A stretch of 55,756 nucleotides of DNA, taken from contig CANLIL010000013.1 of the NCBI GenBank assembly GCA_947491305.1, forward strand, positions 1-55,756, given 5' to 3'. This document shows positions 44,606 to 53,648 of the stretch, piece by piece. Position 1 is the stretch's first letter. Every line of letters starts with the position of its first letter. The translations under genes were made by a program, and so were the position numbers. Under the pieces are notes generated by a model that saw only the letters and a list, made by a program, of their open reading frames with translations, had not been told where the DNA came from and ran no database searches. This stretch comes from Flavobacteriales bacterium (lineage in GTDB: Bacteria > Bacteroidota > Bacteroidia > Flavobacteriales_D > Crocinitomicaceae).

Positions 44606-45345
44606 AGTGAATTGTTTTTCAGTTGAAGCTTTCCTAATTTATGGTAATATGGCAAATGTAAGTGCTCTTCCAGATGCATTAAATGCTGAATTCTATGGCA
44701 ATCAGAACCAACAAAATCAACTAATTCTTCGTCAATTAAACGTTCGGCTTGTTTTTTAACGCCTGGACCATAATGACCAGTTAACGAATTTAAATTTACT
44801 TGGATTAACGCGCCTTTTTCTTTGTATTCTCTCGCTTTTTCTGTGGAACCATGGAAATAGGGATAACGTTCAAAATGCGCTAAAATCGGTCTATAATCTG
44901 CCACTTGCATTTCAAAGAACAAGCGGTGTTCATTATCGGGTTGCGCGTGAAAAGAAAATTCAACTAAAACATAGTTATTTCCAAAACTTAGCACATTCTT
45001 TTGTTGCACTTTTTCAATCAGTGATTGGTCAAAATAATACTCTGCTGCTGCTTCAATTTGCAAGGATAAACCAATTTCTTTTGCAGCTTTTTGAACGTTT
45101 GCAAGTCCTGACAAAATTACTTCAGGTGTATTTGGGTATACTTCCGCCATGATATGAGGCGTTGTGATAATTTTACTGTAACCCAACGTTTCAAATTTTG
45201 CTAACATCGCCAATGTTTCGTCCATTGTTTTTGAACCATCATCGATGCCTGGAATTAAATGACTGTGCATATCTGCAATTAAGCAAGATAGATCAAACGG
45301 AACAGCAGGTTCTTTTTTAGCAAATATTGATTTAAATAAACCCAT
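44602..45345 (-). CDS. PHP-domain tyrosine phosphatase, CpsB/CapC type
   Basis: The 247-residue protein has metal-binding DMHSHLIPGIDDGSK, TPHIMAEVYPNT, AAAEYYFD and near the end DFVGSDCHR, all characteristic of the manganese-dependent CpsB phosphatases. They dephosphorylate bacterial tyrosine kinases and so control polysaccharide chain length. No Wzc-like kinase is in the window. It is the last gene of the eight-gene sugar operon, starting directly at the RfbB stop. Confidence 0.92.
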   Translation of the reverse strand: MGLFKSIFAKKEPAVPFDLSCLIADMHSHLIPGIDDGSKTMDETLAMLAKFETLGYSKIITTPHIMAEVYPNTPEVILSGLANVQKAAKEIGLSLQIEAAAEYYFDQSLIEKVQQKNVLSFGNNYVLVEFSFHAQPDNEHRLFFEMQVADYRPILAHFERYPYFHGSTEKAREYKEKGALIQVNLNSLTGHYGPGVKKQAERLIDEELVDFVGSDCHRIQHLMHLEEHLHLPYYHKLGKLQLKNNSL

Positions 45346-46401
45346 TTAACGATTTGAATACATCTCATTATAGTATGATTGATAAGCTCCACTCGTCACT
45401 TTTTCAATCCAAGATTGATTTGCTAAATACCAATCAACAGTTTTCTCTAAGCCTTCTTCAAATTGAATGGAAGGTGTCCATCCTAATTCGTTTTCTAATT
45501 TAGAAGCATCAATCGCATAGCGCATATCATGACCTTTACGATCTGTTACATACGTAATTAATTGCTCCGATTCGCCTGAAATTCTTCCTAATTTTTTATC
45601 CATTAATTGGCATAAATATTTTACCAATTCAATGTTTGTCCATTCGTTTAAACCACCAACATTGTATGATTCACCGATTCGTCCGTTGTGAAAAATTGTA
45701 TCAATCGCGCGCGCATGGTCTTCTACCCACAACCAATCTCTAATATTTTCTCCTTTTCCGTAAACTGGTAAAGGTTTGTTGTTTTGAATGTTCAAAATCA
45801 TTAACGGAATCAATTTTTCAGGAAAATGGTGACTGCCATAGTTGTTTGAACAATTTGACATTTTAATTGGCAAATTATACGTGTGGTAAAATGCCGAAAC
45901 AAAATGATCTGACGATGCTTTAGATGCTGAATATGGACTTCTTGGATCGTAAGAAGTAGTTTCTTCAAACAATCCTTCTTCTCCTAAGCTTCCATAAACC
46001 TCATCCGTAGAAACATGGTGAAAAACATGATCTCCATCGTTCCAATTATCTTTTGCATTTTGCAATAAGTTAACGGTTCCAACCACATTTGTCATCACAA
46101 AATCCATTGGACCTTCAATTGATCGATCCACATGTGATTCAGCAGCTAAATGAATCACATCAGAAATAGCGTATTGATCAAACGCGTTTTTAACATCTGT
46201 ACTAGACGTTATATCGCCTTTAAAAAAAACATAGTTTTCTTTATGTTCAACATCTGATAAATTCTCTAAATTTCCAGCATAGGTTAATTTATCAAAATTA
46301 ACCACCAAATAATCAGGGTATTTATTCGTTAAAAGTCGAACAACATGCGAACCAATGAAACCTGCTCCTCCAGTAACTAAAATTCTTTTTTTATAATCCA
46401 T
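45346..46401 (-). CDS. rfbB: dTDP-glucose 4,6-dehydratase
   Basis: RfbB (RmlB) converts dTDP-glucose to dTDP-4-keto-6-deoxyglucose, the branch point for rhamnose and many aminosugars. The 351-residue protein has VTGGAGFIGSHVV, HLAAESHVDRSIEGP, the active-site pair Y157-x3-K161 in PYSASKA and the typical TDEVYGSLG with the catalytic Asp-Glu. It is complete. It sits between the nucleotide-sugar dehydrogenase (11 bases) and the phosphatase (0 bases). Its usual partner RmlA was not seen here. Confidence 0.95.
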   Translation of the reverse strand: MDYKKRILVTGGAGFIGSHVVRLLTNKYPDYLVVNFDKLTYAGNLENLSDVEHKENYVFFKGDITSSTDVKNAFDQYAISDVIHLAAESHVDRSIEGPMDFVMTNVVGTVNLLQNAKDNWNDGDHVFHHVSTDEVYGSLGEEGLFEETTSYDPRSPYSASKASSDHFVSAFYHTYNLPIKMSNCSNNYGSHHFPEKLIPLMILNIQNNKPLPVYGKGENIRDWLWVEDHARAIDTIFHNGRIGESYNVGGLNEWTNIELVKYLCQLMDKKLGRISGESEQLITYVTDRKGHDMRYAIDASKLENELGWTPSIQFEEGLEKTVDWYLANQSWIEKVTSGAYQSYYNEMYSNR

Positions 46402-46412
46402 TTACCAACTTT

Positions 46413-47717
46413 TTATAAAGACCAGTATTCTAAGTCGTTGATTTTGTTTTTGAAAATACCTTTCACATCCACAAAAACACCTGTTTCATTCTTCAAGTAC
46501 TTTTTAAAATCAGCTTCACTCAGTGTTTTGTATTCTTGGTGGTTAACCGCAACAATAATTGCATCGTATTGATTGCCTGGATTTTCTGTTAATCCAATAC
46601 CGTATTCGTGCATCATTTCATCAGAATCAGCATGCGGATCGATTAAATCAACGTGGACTAAAAATGATTTTAATTCATTGATAACATCAATAACTTTAGA
46701 ATTTCGAATGTCACTCACATCTTCTTTAAACGTCGCTCCAAGTACCAAAACTTTTGATTCTTGAATCACTTTTCCTTGCGCAATTATTTTCTTAACGGTT
46801 TGTTTTGCGATGTAACCACCCATTGAATCATTTACATAGCGACCACTTGTAATTACTTTAGAATGATAACCCGCTTGTTGCGCTTTGTGTGTTAAGTAAT
46901 ATGGATCTACACCAATACAATGTCCACCAACTAAACCAGGAGAGAATTTCAAGAAGTTCCATTTTGTCCCCGCTGCTTCAAGCACGTCGAATGTGTTTAT
47001 TTTCAATTTATTAAATATGATTGACAACTCATTCATCAAAGCGATATTCAAATCACGTTGTGTGTTTTCAATAATTTTAGCAGCTTCTGCAACTTTGATT
47101 GTAGTCGCTCTGTGAACTCCAGCTTGAACAACCAATTCATACGTTTGAGCAATTTCGTTTAATGATATATCATCACATCCAGAAACTACTTTGATAACAT
47201 TTTGTAGGGTATGTTCTTTATCTCCTGGATTTATGCGTTCAGGAGAATAGCCAACCATAAAATCTTCTTTAAATTTCAACCCTGATATTTCTTCTAAAAC
47301 AGGAATGCAATCCTCTTCTGTACAACCAGGATAAACCGTCGATTCAAAAACGACATAATCGCCTTTTTTCAATACTTTAGCAACTGTTGAACTCGCTCCA
47401 ATTAATGGTTTTAAATTCGGTAAATTGGCATCGTCAATAGGTGTTGGTACAGCTACAATAAAAAACTGAACATCTTTTAAATCATCAATATCTGCTGAAA
47501 ATTTAATGTCACATCCTTCAAAATCTGCTGCAACCAATTCGTTGCTTGGATCAATGTTTTGTTGCATTAAATTTATTCGATCCTGATTGATGTCAAAACC
47601 TACCACTTTAATTTTTCGTGCAAATTCTAATGCAATTGGTAAACCTACATAACCAAGTCCAATTACTGCTAATGTAGCATCTTTCGCTACTAATCTATTA
47701 AAAATTGAGTTGTTCAT
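46413..47717 (-). CDS. UDP-HexNAc dehydrogenase, TviB/WbpO type
   Basis: This enzyme oxidises UDP-GlcNAc or UDP-GalNAc twice at C6 to give the uronic acid. The 434-residue sequence has VIGLGYVGLPIALEFA, the substrate region FFIVAVPTPIDD, EDCIPVLEE and the catalytic cysteine C267 in VGGHCIGVDPYYL. The GVDPYYLTHKAQ form points to the TviB/WbpO branch rather than UDP-glucose dehydrogenase. Its ATG lies 20 bases inside the upstream WbpB-like gene. Its product would feed the C3 oxidation-transamination steps coded alongside. Confidence 0.93.
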   Translation of the reverse strand: MNNSIFNRLVAKDATLAVIGLGYVGLPIALEFARKIKVVGFDINQDRINLMQQNIDPSNELVAADFEGCDIKFSADIDDLKDVQFFIVAVPTPIDDANLPNLKPLIGASSTVAKVLKKGDYVVFESTVYPGCTEEDCIPVLEEISGLKFKEDFMVGYSPERINPGDKEHTLQNVIKVVSGCDDISLNEIAQTYELVVQAGVHRATTIKVAEAAKIIENTQRDLNIALMNELSIIFNKLKINTFDVLEAAGTKWNFLKFSPGLVGGHCIGVDPYYLTHKAQQAGYHSKVITSGRYVNDSMGGYIAKQTVKKIIAQGKVIQESKVLVLGATFKEDVSDIRNSKVIDVINELKSFLVHVDLIDPHADSDEMMHEYGIGLTENPGNQYDAIIVAVNHQEYKTLSEADFKKYLKNETGVFVDVKGIFKNKINDLEYWSL

Positions 47718-48726
47718 TTCTTACTTTATAAATTCTTTCAATAATCTCAACAACTTTCATTCCTTCTAAGGCATTGGTTGTTGCAGATGTTCTATCTTTT
47801 AAGGTATCAATTACATTTTTGATTACATAGTTGTGGTTGGCTGCAGAACCTTTATAAGCGCCGTAATCATTTCCAGGATTAGTTGGAGCTAACTCAGGCA
47901 TTTCGTACTCTTTTATGTTACAAACTTCCACTTCATTCATGTATTGTCCACCGATTTTTACACTTCCATTTTTTCCAATGATTGTAATCGAGCTTTCCAA
48001 ATTTTGATTGGCAACAGCCGTTGAATAATTGATTGAACCCATTCCGCCATCAACAAAATCAAAACTTACAAATCCAGAATCTTCAAAATCAGTTGTGTCA
48101 CTGTGTGTGAAATCTGCAAATTTCCCTTGAATGTTATCTATATCACCGAAAAGCCAATACATAATATCAATAAAATGAGAAAATTGGGTAAACAATGTTC
48201 CGCCATCTAAATCTTTGGTTCCTTTCCAGCCACCTTGTTTGTAGTAACGTTCATCACGGTTCCAATAGCAATTCAATTGAACCATAAAGATTTCACCCAT
48301 TTTACCTGATTCAATCAATTCTTTGATCCAAACAGAAGGCGGTGAATAACGATTTTGCATCACACAAAAAACTTGCTTATTGACTTGGAGTGATTTAAAG
48401 ATTACTTTTTCGCAGCTTTCTTTTGTCAAGCCCATTGGTTTTTCACACACAATATGCTTTTTTGCTGTCAATCCAGCGATGCTTTGAGCTGCATGAAAAC
48501 CATTAGGTGTACACACATTCATAACATCAAATTCAATCCCTGAAGCGATTAACTCTTCAACCGTTTCAAAAAATGGCACGTCAAAATCATGTGCTTCACA
48601 CGCTTCTTTGGAGCGAACGTCAACCATTGCTACCAATTCAGCCTCTTCTTCTCTGCGAATCATTTCAGCATGACGCTTGCCAATGTGGCCAGCGCCAATT
48701 ACAGCAAATTTTATTTTATTACTCAT
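47698..48726 (-). CDS. NAD-dependent sugar C3 oxidoreductase, WbpB/WlbA type (Gfo/Idh/MocA)
   Basis: The protein should oxidise C3 of UDP-GlcNAc uronic acid. The 342-residue sequence begins with the Rossmann AVIGAGHIGKRHAEMI, has the Gfo/Idh/MocA signature CEKPMGLTKESCEK (Lys as general base) and YWNRDERYYKQGGWKGTKDLDGG in parts, which resembles the WbpB subgroup. It shares 20 bases with the next gene and follows the acetyltransferase gene by two bases. Together with WbpE- and WbpD-like neighbours it makes the 3-amino pathway. Confidence 0.92.
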   Translation of the reverse strand: MSNKIKFAVIGAGHIGKRHAEMIRREEEAELVAMVDVRSKEACEAHDFDVPFFETVEELIASGIEFDVMNVCTPNGFHAAQSIAGLTAKKHIVCEKPMGLTKESCEKVIFKSLQVNKQVFCVMQNRYSPPSVWIKELIESGKMGEIFMVQLNCYWNRDERYYKQGGWKGTKDLDGGTLFTQFSHFIDIMYWLFGDIDNIQGKFADFTHSDTTDFEDSGFVSFDFVDGGMGSINYSTAVANQNLESSITIIGKNGSVKIGGQYMNEVEVCNIKEYEMPELAPTNPGNDYGAYKGSAANHNYVIKNVIDTLKDRTSATTNALEGMKVVEIIERIYKVRNEQLNF

Positions 48727-48728
48727 CT

Positions 48729-49301
48729 TTATTTTGTTCGAACAACGTGTCCATTGTCCAATTTATATTCTTGACTACTTTCTGGACAAGTGGCAATTCC
48801 ATCTGTATTAAATTCTAACCGATGACCAAATTCACTCATCCATCCTATTTGTCGCGCCGGATTACCAACGACTAATGCAAAAGGCAAAACAGTTTTCGTT
48901 ACAACAGCTCCAGCACCAATAAAGGCATATTCACCAATATCGTGTCCGCAAACAATCGTTGCATTAGCTCCAATACTTGCCCCTTTTCGAACAATTGTTT
49001 TGGAATATTGATCGCGACGATTCACGCCACTTCTTGGGTTAATTACATTTGTAAAAACCATCGAAGGACCTAAAAACACATCGTCTTCACACTCAACGCC
49101 TGTATACAACGAAACATTGTTTTGAATTTTAACATTATTACCTAAAATCACATTCGGCGAAACGACCACATTTTGTCCAATATTACATTTTTCACCAATC
49201 GTGCAATTCGACATAATGTGTGAAAAATGCCAAATTTTCGTACCATTTCCGATAGAACATCCATCGTCAATTACAGCTGATTCGTGTGCAAAATAATCCA
49301 T
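48729..49301 (-). CDS. UDP-sugar N-acetyltransferase, WbpD/WlbB type (left-handed beta-helix)
   Basis: The 190-residue protein has many hexapeptide repeats ([51 protein letters not shown]), which form the acetyl-CoA-binding beta-helix trimer. The stretch [13 protein letters not shown] is typical of WbpD, the enzyme that acetylates the 3-amino group of UDP-GlcNAc3NA. It overlaps the UXS-like gene by one base. It lacks a signal peptide, so it is cytosolic. Length matches the family. Confidence 0.92.
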   Translation of the reverse strand: MDYFAHESAVIDDGCSIGNGTKIWHFSHIMSNCTIGEKCNIGQNVVVSPNVILGNNVKIQNNVSLYTGVECEDDVFLGPSMVFTNVINPRSGVNRRDQYSKTIVRKGASIGANATIVCGHDIGEYAFIGAGAVVTKTVLPFALVVGNPARQIGWMSEFGHRLEFNTDGIATCPESSQEYKLDNGHVVRTK

Positions 49302-50287
49302 TAGCGAATGATGTATTTATCGAAATCATTGTGCTCTGTTTGCATCAATTCTTCCTTTGTTAAACTTAAAAAATAATCGTAGGTGATTTTCAATCCTTCT
49401 TCACGACCAACTTTCGGTTCCCAATTTAAGATTTTTCGCGCTTTAGTAATGTCAGGCTGACGTTGTTTTGGATCATCCACTGGTAAATCTTTGTAAATTA
49501 CTTTTTGATCTGTACCCGTTAATTTTATGATTTCCTCTGCAAAATCTGCAATAGAAATTTCAGAAGGATTTCCAATATTTACAGGCTCAGCGTAATCTGA
49601 ATGCAACAAGCGAACAATTCCTTCTACTAAATCATCAACGTAACAAAAAGAGCGCGTTTGAGAGCCGTCACCAAAAATCGTTAAATCTTCTCCGCGCAAT
49701 GCTTGACCAATAAAAGCTGGCAAAACACGTCCGTCATTCAAGCGCATTCTAGGTCCATACGTGTTGAAAATTCGAATAATTCTAGTTTCTACACCATGGA
49801 AATTATGGTACGCCATTGTAATCGCTTCTTGAAAACGTTTCGCTTCATCGTACACGCCACGTGGTCCAACTGGATTCACATTTCCCCAATATTCTTCTGT
49901 TTGAGGATGCACCGTTGGATCACCATAAACTTCAGAAGTTGAAGCAATTAAAACCCTTGCGCCTTTTGCTTTTGCCAATCCCAAACAATTGTGAATTCCC
50001 AAAGAACCTACTTTCAATGTTTGAATTGGAATTTTCAAATAATCTATTGGACTAGCAGGAGAAGCAAAATGTAAAATGTAATCTAATTCTCCAGCAACAT
50101 GTATGAATTTTGAAACATCGTGGTTGTAAAACTCAAAATGTTCTAGCTTGAATAGGTGTTCAATGTTTTTAAGTCGACCTGTAATTAAATTATCCATTCC
50201 AATTACGTGGTAACCGTCTTTAATGAAACGATCACATAAATGTGAGCCTAAGAAACCTGCTGCACCTGTTATTAAAATTCGTTTCAT
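49301..50287 (-). CDS. UDP-glucuronate decarboxylase (UDP-xylose synthase) type SDR
   Basis: The enzyme converts UDP-glucuronate to UDP-xylose. The 328-residue protein has [44 protein letters not shown] with Y146 and K150, and the UXS-like [16 protein letters not shown] and [15 protein letters not shown]. It follows the UDP-glucose dehydrogenase gene by one base, so substrate supply and use are coded together. A dual-function relative (UDP-4-keto-pentose) cannot be excluded. Confidence 0.92.
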   Translation of the reverse strand: MKRILITGAAGFLGSHLCDRFIKDGYHVIGMDNLITGRLKNIEHLFKLEHFEFYNHDVSKFIHVAGELDYILHFASPASPIDYLKIPIQTLKVGSLGIHNCLGLAKAKGARVLIASTSEVYGDPTVHPQTEEYWGNVNPVGPRGVYDEAKRFQEAITMAYHNFHGVETRIIRIFNTYGPRMRLNDGRVLPAFIGQALRGEDLTIFGDGSQTRSFCYVDDLVEGIVRLLHSDYAEPVNIGNPSEISIADFAEEIIKLTGTDQKVIYKDLPVDDPKQRQPDITKARKILNWEPKVGREEGLKITYDYFLSLTKEELMQTEHNDFDKYIIR

Positions 50288-50288
50288 C

Positions 50289-51605
50289 TTAATTATTGAT
50301 TAATTTTCGTCCAATACTGCTGTAGAAAAATCCTTTTTCAGACATTTCATCCAAATCGAATAAATTTCTACCATCAAATACAACAGTATCATTTAATAAG
50401 GATTTTATTTTAGTAAAATCAGGGTTTCTAAAAACGCCCCATTCCGTACAAATCAACAAGGCATCTGCGCCTTCTAAAATCGAATATTCATCCGTTCCGT
50501 ATGTGATTTTATCTCCGATTAAGCGCTGAACATTCGGCATTGCTTCAGGATCAAATGCTGTGATTGTAGCACCTGCTGCAACCAATTCATCGATCATATA
50601 CAAAGCCGGAGCTTCACGGATATCATCTGTATCTGGTTTGAATGCCAATCCCCACAAAGCGATTTTCTTTCCGGTTAAATCACCTTTAAAGAAATTCTTC
50701 ATTTTTGGAAATAACACCGTTTTTTGATTTTCATTGACGTTCATTACAGCGTCTAAAATCTCAAAGTTAAAATTCGCTTCTTGTCCAGATTTGTGCAAAG
50801 CTTGCACATCTTTTGGAAAACAAGAACCTCCGTAACCAATTCCAGGAAATAAGAAACGTTTTCCAATGCGCTCATCTGAACCAATACCAATTCTAACTTT
50901 GTCAACATCCGCTCCTACCAATTCGCAAAAATTAGCAATTTCATTCATGAATGTGATTTTTGTTGCCAAGAAAGCATTTGCGGCATATTTTGTCAATTCC
51001 GCAGATTTTTCATCCATAAATAGAATTGGATTTCCTTGACGAACAAACGGTTTGTAGAGTGTTTCCATTATTTTTTTAGCGCGCTCATCAGATGCTCCAA
51101 TCACTACACGATCAGGCTTCATGAAATCGTCAACAGCAAAACCTTCTCTTAAAAACTCAGGATTTGAAACAACCGCAAATTCAACTTTCGCATGCGCTTT
51201 AATCGCCGCATAAACTTTATCCGCTGTTCCAACTGGAACCGTACTTTTGTCAACAATAACTTTGAAATCTGTCAGCAATTTACCCAACTGATCAGCAACA
51301 CCTAAAATATAGGACAAATCAGCAGAACCATCTTCTCCTGGAGGCGTTGGCAAGGCTAAAAATATGATTTCAGCATCTTTTATTCCTTCCTCAAGGGAAG
51401 TTGTAAAAGTTAAGCGATTCGCTTTAATATTGCGTTCAAATAAAACATCTAAATGCGGCTCATAGATTGGAATTTCACCATTACGCATGCGCGCTACTTT
51501 CGCTGCATCAATATCGATACAAACGACATTATTTCCTGTTTCTGCGAAACAAGTTCCTGTTACTAATCCTACATATCCTGTCCCTACTACAGCAATTTTT
51601 CCCAT
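50289..51605 (-). CDS. ugd: UDP-glucose 6-dehydrogenase
   Basis: Ugd makes UDP-glucuronate. The 438-residue sequence has [44 protein letters not shown] and the catalytic cysteine C262 in [31 protein letters not shown] is intact. It overlaps the aminotransferase stop by one base and is followed by the decarboxylase gene. Its product can go to xylose or be used directly. Confidence 0.95.
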   Translation of the reverse strand: MGKIAVVGTGYVGLVTGTCFAETGNNVVCIDIDAAKVARMRNGEIPIYEPHLDVLFERNIKANRLTFTTSLEEGIKDAEIIFLALPTPPGEDGSADLSYILGVADQLGKLLTDFKVIVDKSTVPVGTADKVYAAIKAHAKVEFAVVSNPEFLREGFAVDDFMKPDRVVIGASDERAKKIMETLYKPFVRQGNPILFMDEKSAELTKYAANAFLATKITFMNEIANFCELVGADVDKVRIGIGSDERIGKRFLFPGIGYGGSCFPKDVQALHKSGQEANFNFEILDAVMNVNENQKTVLFPKMKNFFKGDLTGKKIALWGLAFKPDTDDIREAPALYMIDELVAAGATITAFDPEAMPNVQRLIGDKITYGTDEYSILEGADALLICTEWGVFRNPDFTKIKSLLNDTVVFDGRNLFDLDEMSEKGFFYSSIGRKLINN

Positions 51606-52738
51606 TAGTTTTTTGTTAAAAATTTAGCAACAGTAGAACAAATAAAGTCCAATTGTTCTTGTTCCATTTCCGTATGAATTGGCAATGAAATCACGCGTTC
51701 AGTTAACCAATCTGTTTTTGGTAACATCGTTGCATCACTTCCAAATGCCGCAAACATTTTTTGTTTGTGCGCTGGAACTGGGTAATAAATCATTGATGGC
51801 ACATCGTGTTCAGCTAAAAAAGCATTTAATGCGTCACGATCAATTCCATTCACTATCAAGGTATATTGATGAAAAACATGTTTCGATTCTTTTCCACGAA
51901 CAGGCGTTTTCATCTCGCTGTAATTCGCGAAGAATGCATCGTAATGATCTGCTACTTTTCTTCGTGCAGCGATATAATTATCTAATTCTCTTAACTTAAT
52001 TCTCAAAATTGCTGCTTGAATCGTGTCTAAACGAGAATTACAGCCAACAACATCATGGTAATAACGTTTGCTTTGACCGTGATTCGCAATCATTCTCATT
52101 TGAGCTGCTAATTCATCATTATTCGTGCAAATTGCGCCACCATCACCATAACATCCTAAGTTTTTTGATGGAAAAAATGAGGTGCAACCAATATCTCCAA
52201 TTGTTCCTGTTTTTGAAACCGAGCCATTTTTGTGGTAATAATCACTTCCAATTGCTTGTGCATTGTCTTCAACAACAAATAACTTGTGTTTATTCGCTAT
52301 TTCCATGATTGCATCCATGTTAGCAGCTTGTCCGTACAAATGTACCGGAACAATTGCTCGAGTTTTAGAAGTAATTGCAGCCTCAATCGCAGAAGAATCG
52401 ATGCAAAACGTATCAATATCAACTTCGACAAAAACAGGTTTTAAACCCAATAAAGCCATTACTTCAGTGGTTGCAATGTAGGTAAATGAAGGAGTGATAA
52501 TTTCGTCACCTGGTTTCAAACCCAATGCCATCAATGCAATTTGCAAGGCATCTGTTCCATTGGCACAAGGAATAACGTGTTTCACGCCTAAATACACTTC
52601 CAATTCTTGTTGGAAAGCACTTACGTCAGGACCATTAATAAATTGAGCATTCGTAATTACATGTTGAATGGCTTCATCTACTGCTGGTTTTATGTTTTGG
52701 TATTGGGACATTAAGTCCACCATTTGTATTTTTTTCAT
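51605..52738 (-). CDS. PLP-dependent sugar aminotransferase, WbpE/DegT type
   Basis: The DegT/DnrJ/EryC1/StrS family transfers an amino group from glutamate to a keto sugar, here probably C3 of UDP-2-acetamido-3-keto-GlcA. The 377-residue protein has PLP-binding K192 in FFPSKNLGCYGDGG, VEDNAQAIGSDYY and PCANGTDALQIALMALGLK. WbpE identity is inferred from the WbpB and WbpD neighbours. It is the first gene of the operon; the ATG at 52738 was preferred over a TTG one codon upstream. A TATATTTG box lies 28 bases ahead. Confidence 0.92.
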   Translation of the reverse strand: MKKIQMVDLMSQYQNIKPAVDEAIQHVITNAQFINGPDVSAFQQELEVYLGVKHVIPCANGTDALQIALMALGLKPGDEIITPSFTYIATTEVMALLGLKPVFVEVDIDTFCIDSSAIEAAITSKTRAIVPVHLYGQAANMDAIMEIANKHKLFVVEDNAQAIGSDYYHKNGSVSKTGTIGDIGCTSFFPSKNLGCYGDGGAICTNNDELAAQMRMIANHGQSKRYYHDVVGCNSRLDTIQAAILRIKLRELDNYIAARRKVADHYDAFFANYSEMKTPVRGKESKHVFHQYTLIVNGIDRDALNAFLAEHDVPSMIYYPVPAHKQKMFAAFGSDATMLPKTDWLTERVISLPIHTEMEQEQLDFICSTVAKFLTKN

Positions 52739-52766
52739 CAAGGATGGTTTTTCAAGCTTTAGCTTA

Positions 52767-52774
52767 CAAATATA
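52767..52774 (-). promoter_or_regulatory. -7 box of the nucleotide-sugar operon
   Basis: TATATTTG on the minus strand, an exact TAnnTTTG, lies 28 bases before the first ATG. A T-run replaces the usual TTG at the -33 distance, so promoter strength is uncertain. Confidence 0.45.
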
Positions 52775-52883
52775 CTGAAAAAAAAAGCTTTAAAAGACCC
52801 ATATTTGAATAATTTTAAACGATTAGTTCATCGCAATTAACACTTTTTAAGCGCTTTGATTCAGAGAATTAAAAAATTGGACT

Positions 52884-52891
52884 TAAATTTG
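52884..52891 (+). promoter_or_regulatory. -7 box immediately before the beta-barrel gene
   Basis: TAAATTTG ends four bases before the ATG at 52896, so a transcript from it would have no leader. A TTTG sits 25 bases further up, longer than usual. Confidence 0.35.
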
Positions 52892-52895
52892 GGAC

Positions 52896-53648
52896 ATGAG
52901 AATCATCTTTTTAAGCTTTCTTTTATTTCCATTAATGCTTTTCTCACAGCGAAATGTGAAAGACTCCGTAATTGGAACGCCCTTAATTGGAATACACTAT
53001 GGCGCAAATTGGACTGGTGGAGATTTAGCTGATCGATACGGCTTTTTCAACCACATTGGTGGCATGGCTGGATACAAAACAAACCGAAATTGGTATTGGT
53101 GTTTAGACGGGAATTTCATGTTTGGAAGCGATATCAAAGTTCCAAATTTATTGGCTGGAATCACTGATTCAAATGGCATCATCAATGACATAAATGGCGG
53201 TGTTGGAAAGGTTTTTCTCTATTCACGTGGCTTTAATGTAAATGTTGGATTTGGAAAATTATTTCCGGTACTAAGCCCCAACAAAAACTCAGGGATTTTA
53301 ATACAAGCTGGCGCTGGTTTTTTATACCACAAAATTAGAATTGAAACCAACGAACAAGTGATTCCACAAATTGAAAATGAATATACGTATGGCTATGACC
53401 GTCTAACAACAGGTTTGAATTTCCATCAATTTATTGGCTATTCTTATATGTCTAATGCAGGATTTTACAATTTTTATGGCGGATTTTATTTCCAACAAGG
53501 ACTGACAAAAAACTACAGAACGATATTCTTTGATCAACCAACCATTCCTGTTTCAACTGCCACACGTTTGGACCTACAATTTGGACTTCGAATTGGCTGG
53601 TACATTCCTTTTTACAAACGTTTGCCAAAAGATTATTACTTCGATTGA
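52896..53648 (+). CDS. Probable outer-membrane beta-barrel protein, unknown function
   Basis: The 250-residue protein has a signal peptide (MRIIFLSFLLFPLMLFSQ) and then alternating hydrophobic/polar strands rich in Gly, Tyr and Phe (GIHYGANWTGGDL, GFNVNVGFGKLF, GGFYFQQGL, LQFGLRIGWYIPFYKRLP), typical of an eight- to twelve-strand barrel. No family was recognised. It overlaps waaA by one base (TGATG), so the two are coupled; a role in the LPS-bearing outer membrane is plausible. It is divergent from the sugar operon. Confidence 0.75.
   Translation: MRIIFLSFLLFPLMLFSQRNVKDSVIGTPLIGIHYGANWTGGDLADRYGFFNHIGGMAGYKTNRNWYWCLDGNFMFGSDIKVPNLLAGITDSNGIINDINGGVGKVFLYSRGFNVNVGFGKLFPVLSPNKNSGILIQAGAGFLYHKIRIETNEQVIPQIENEYTYGYDRLTTGLNFHQFIGYSYMSNAGFYNFYGGFYFQQGLTKNYRTIFFDQPTIPVSTATRLDLQFGLRIGWYIPFYKRLPKDYYFD

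Noticed and set aside
52840-52860. AAGCGCTT palindrome shared loosely with AAGCGCTAA at 54963
   Set aside because: The two sites share only about eight bases and lie at different distances from their genes; not enough for a common operator.
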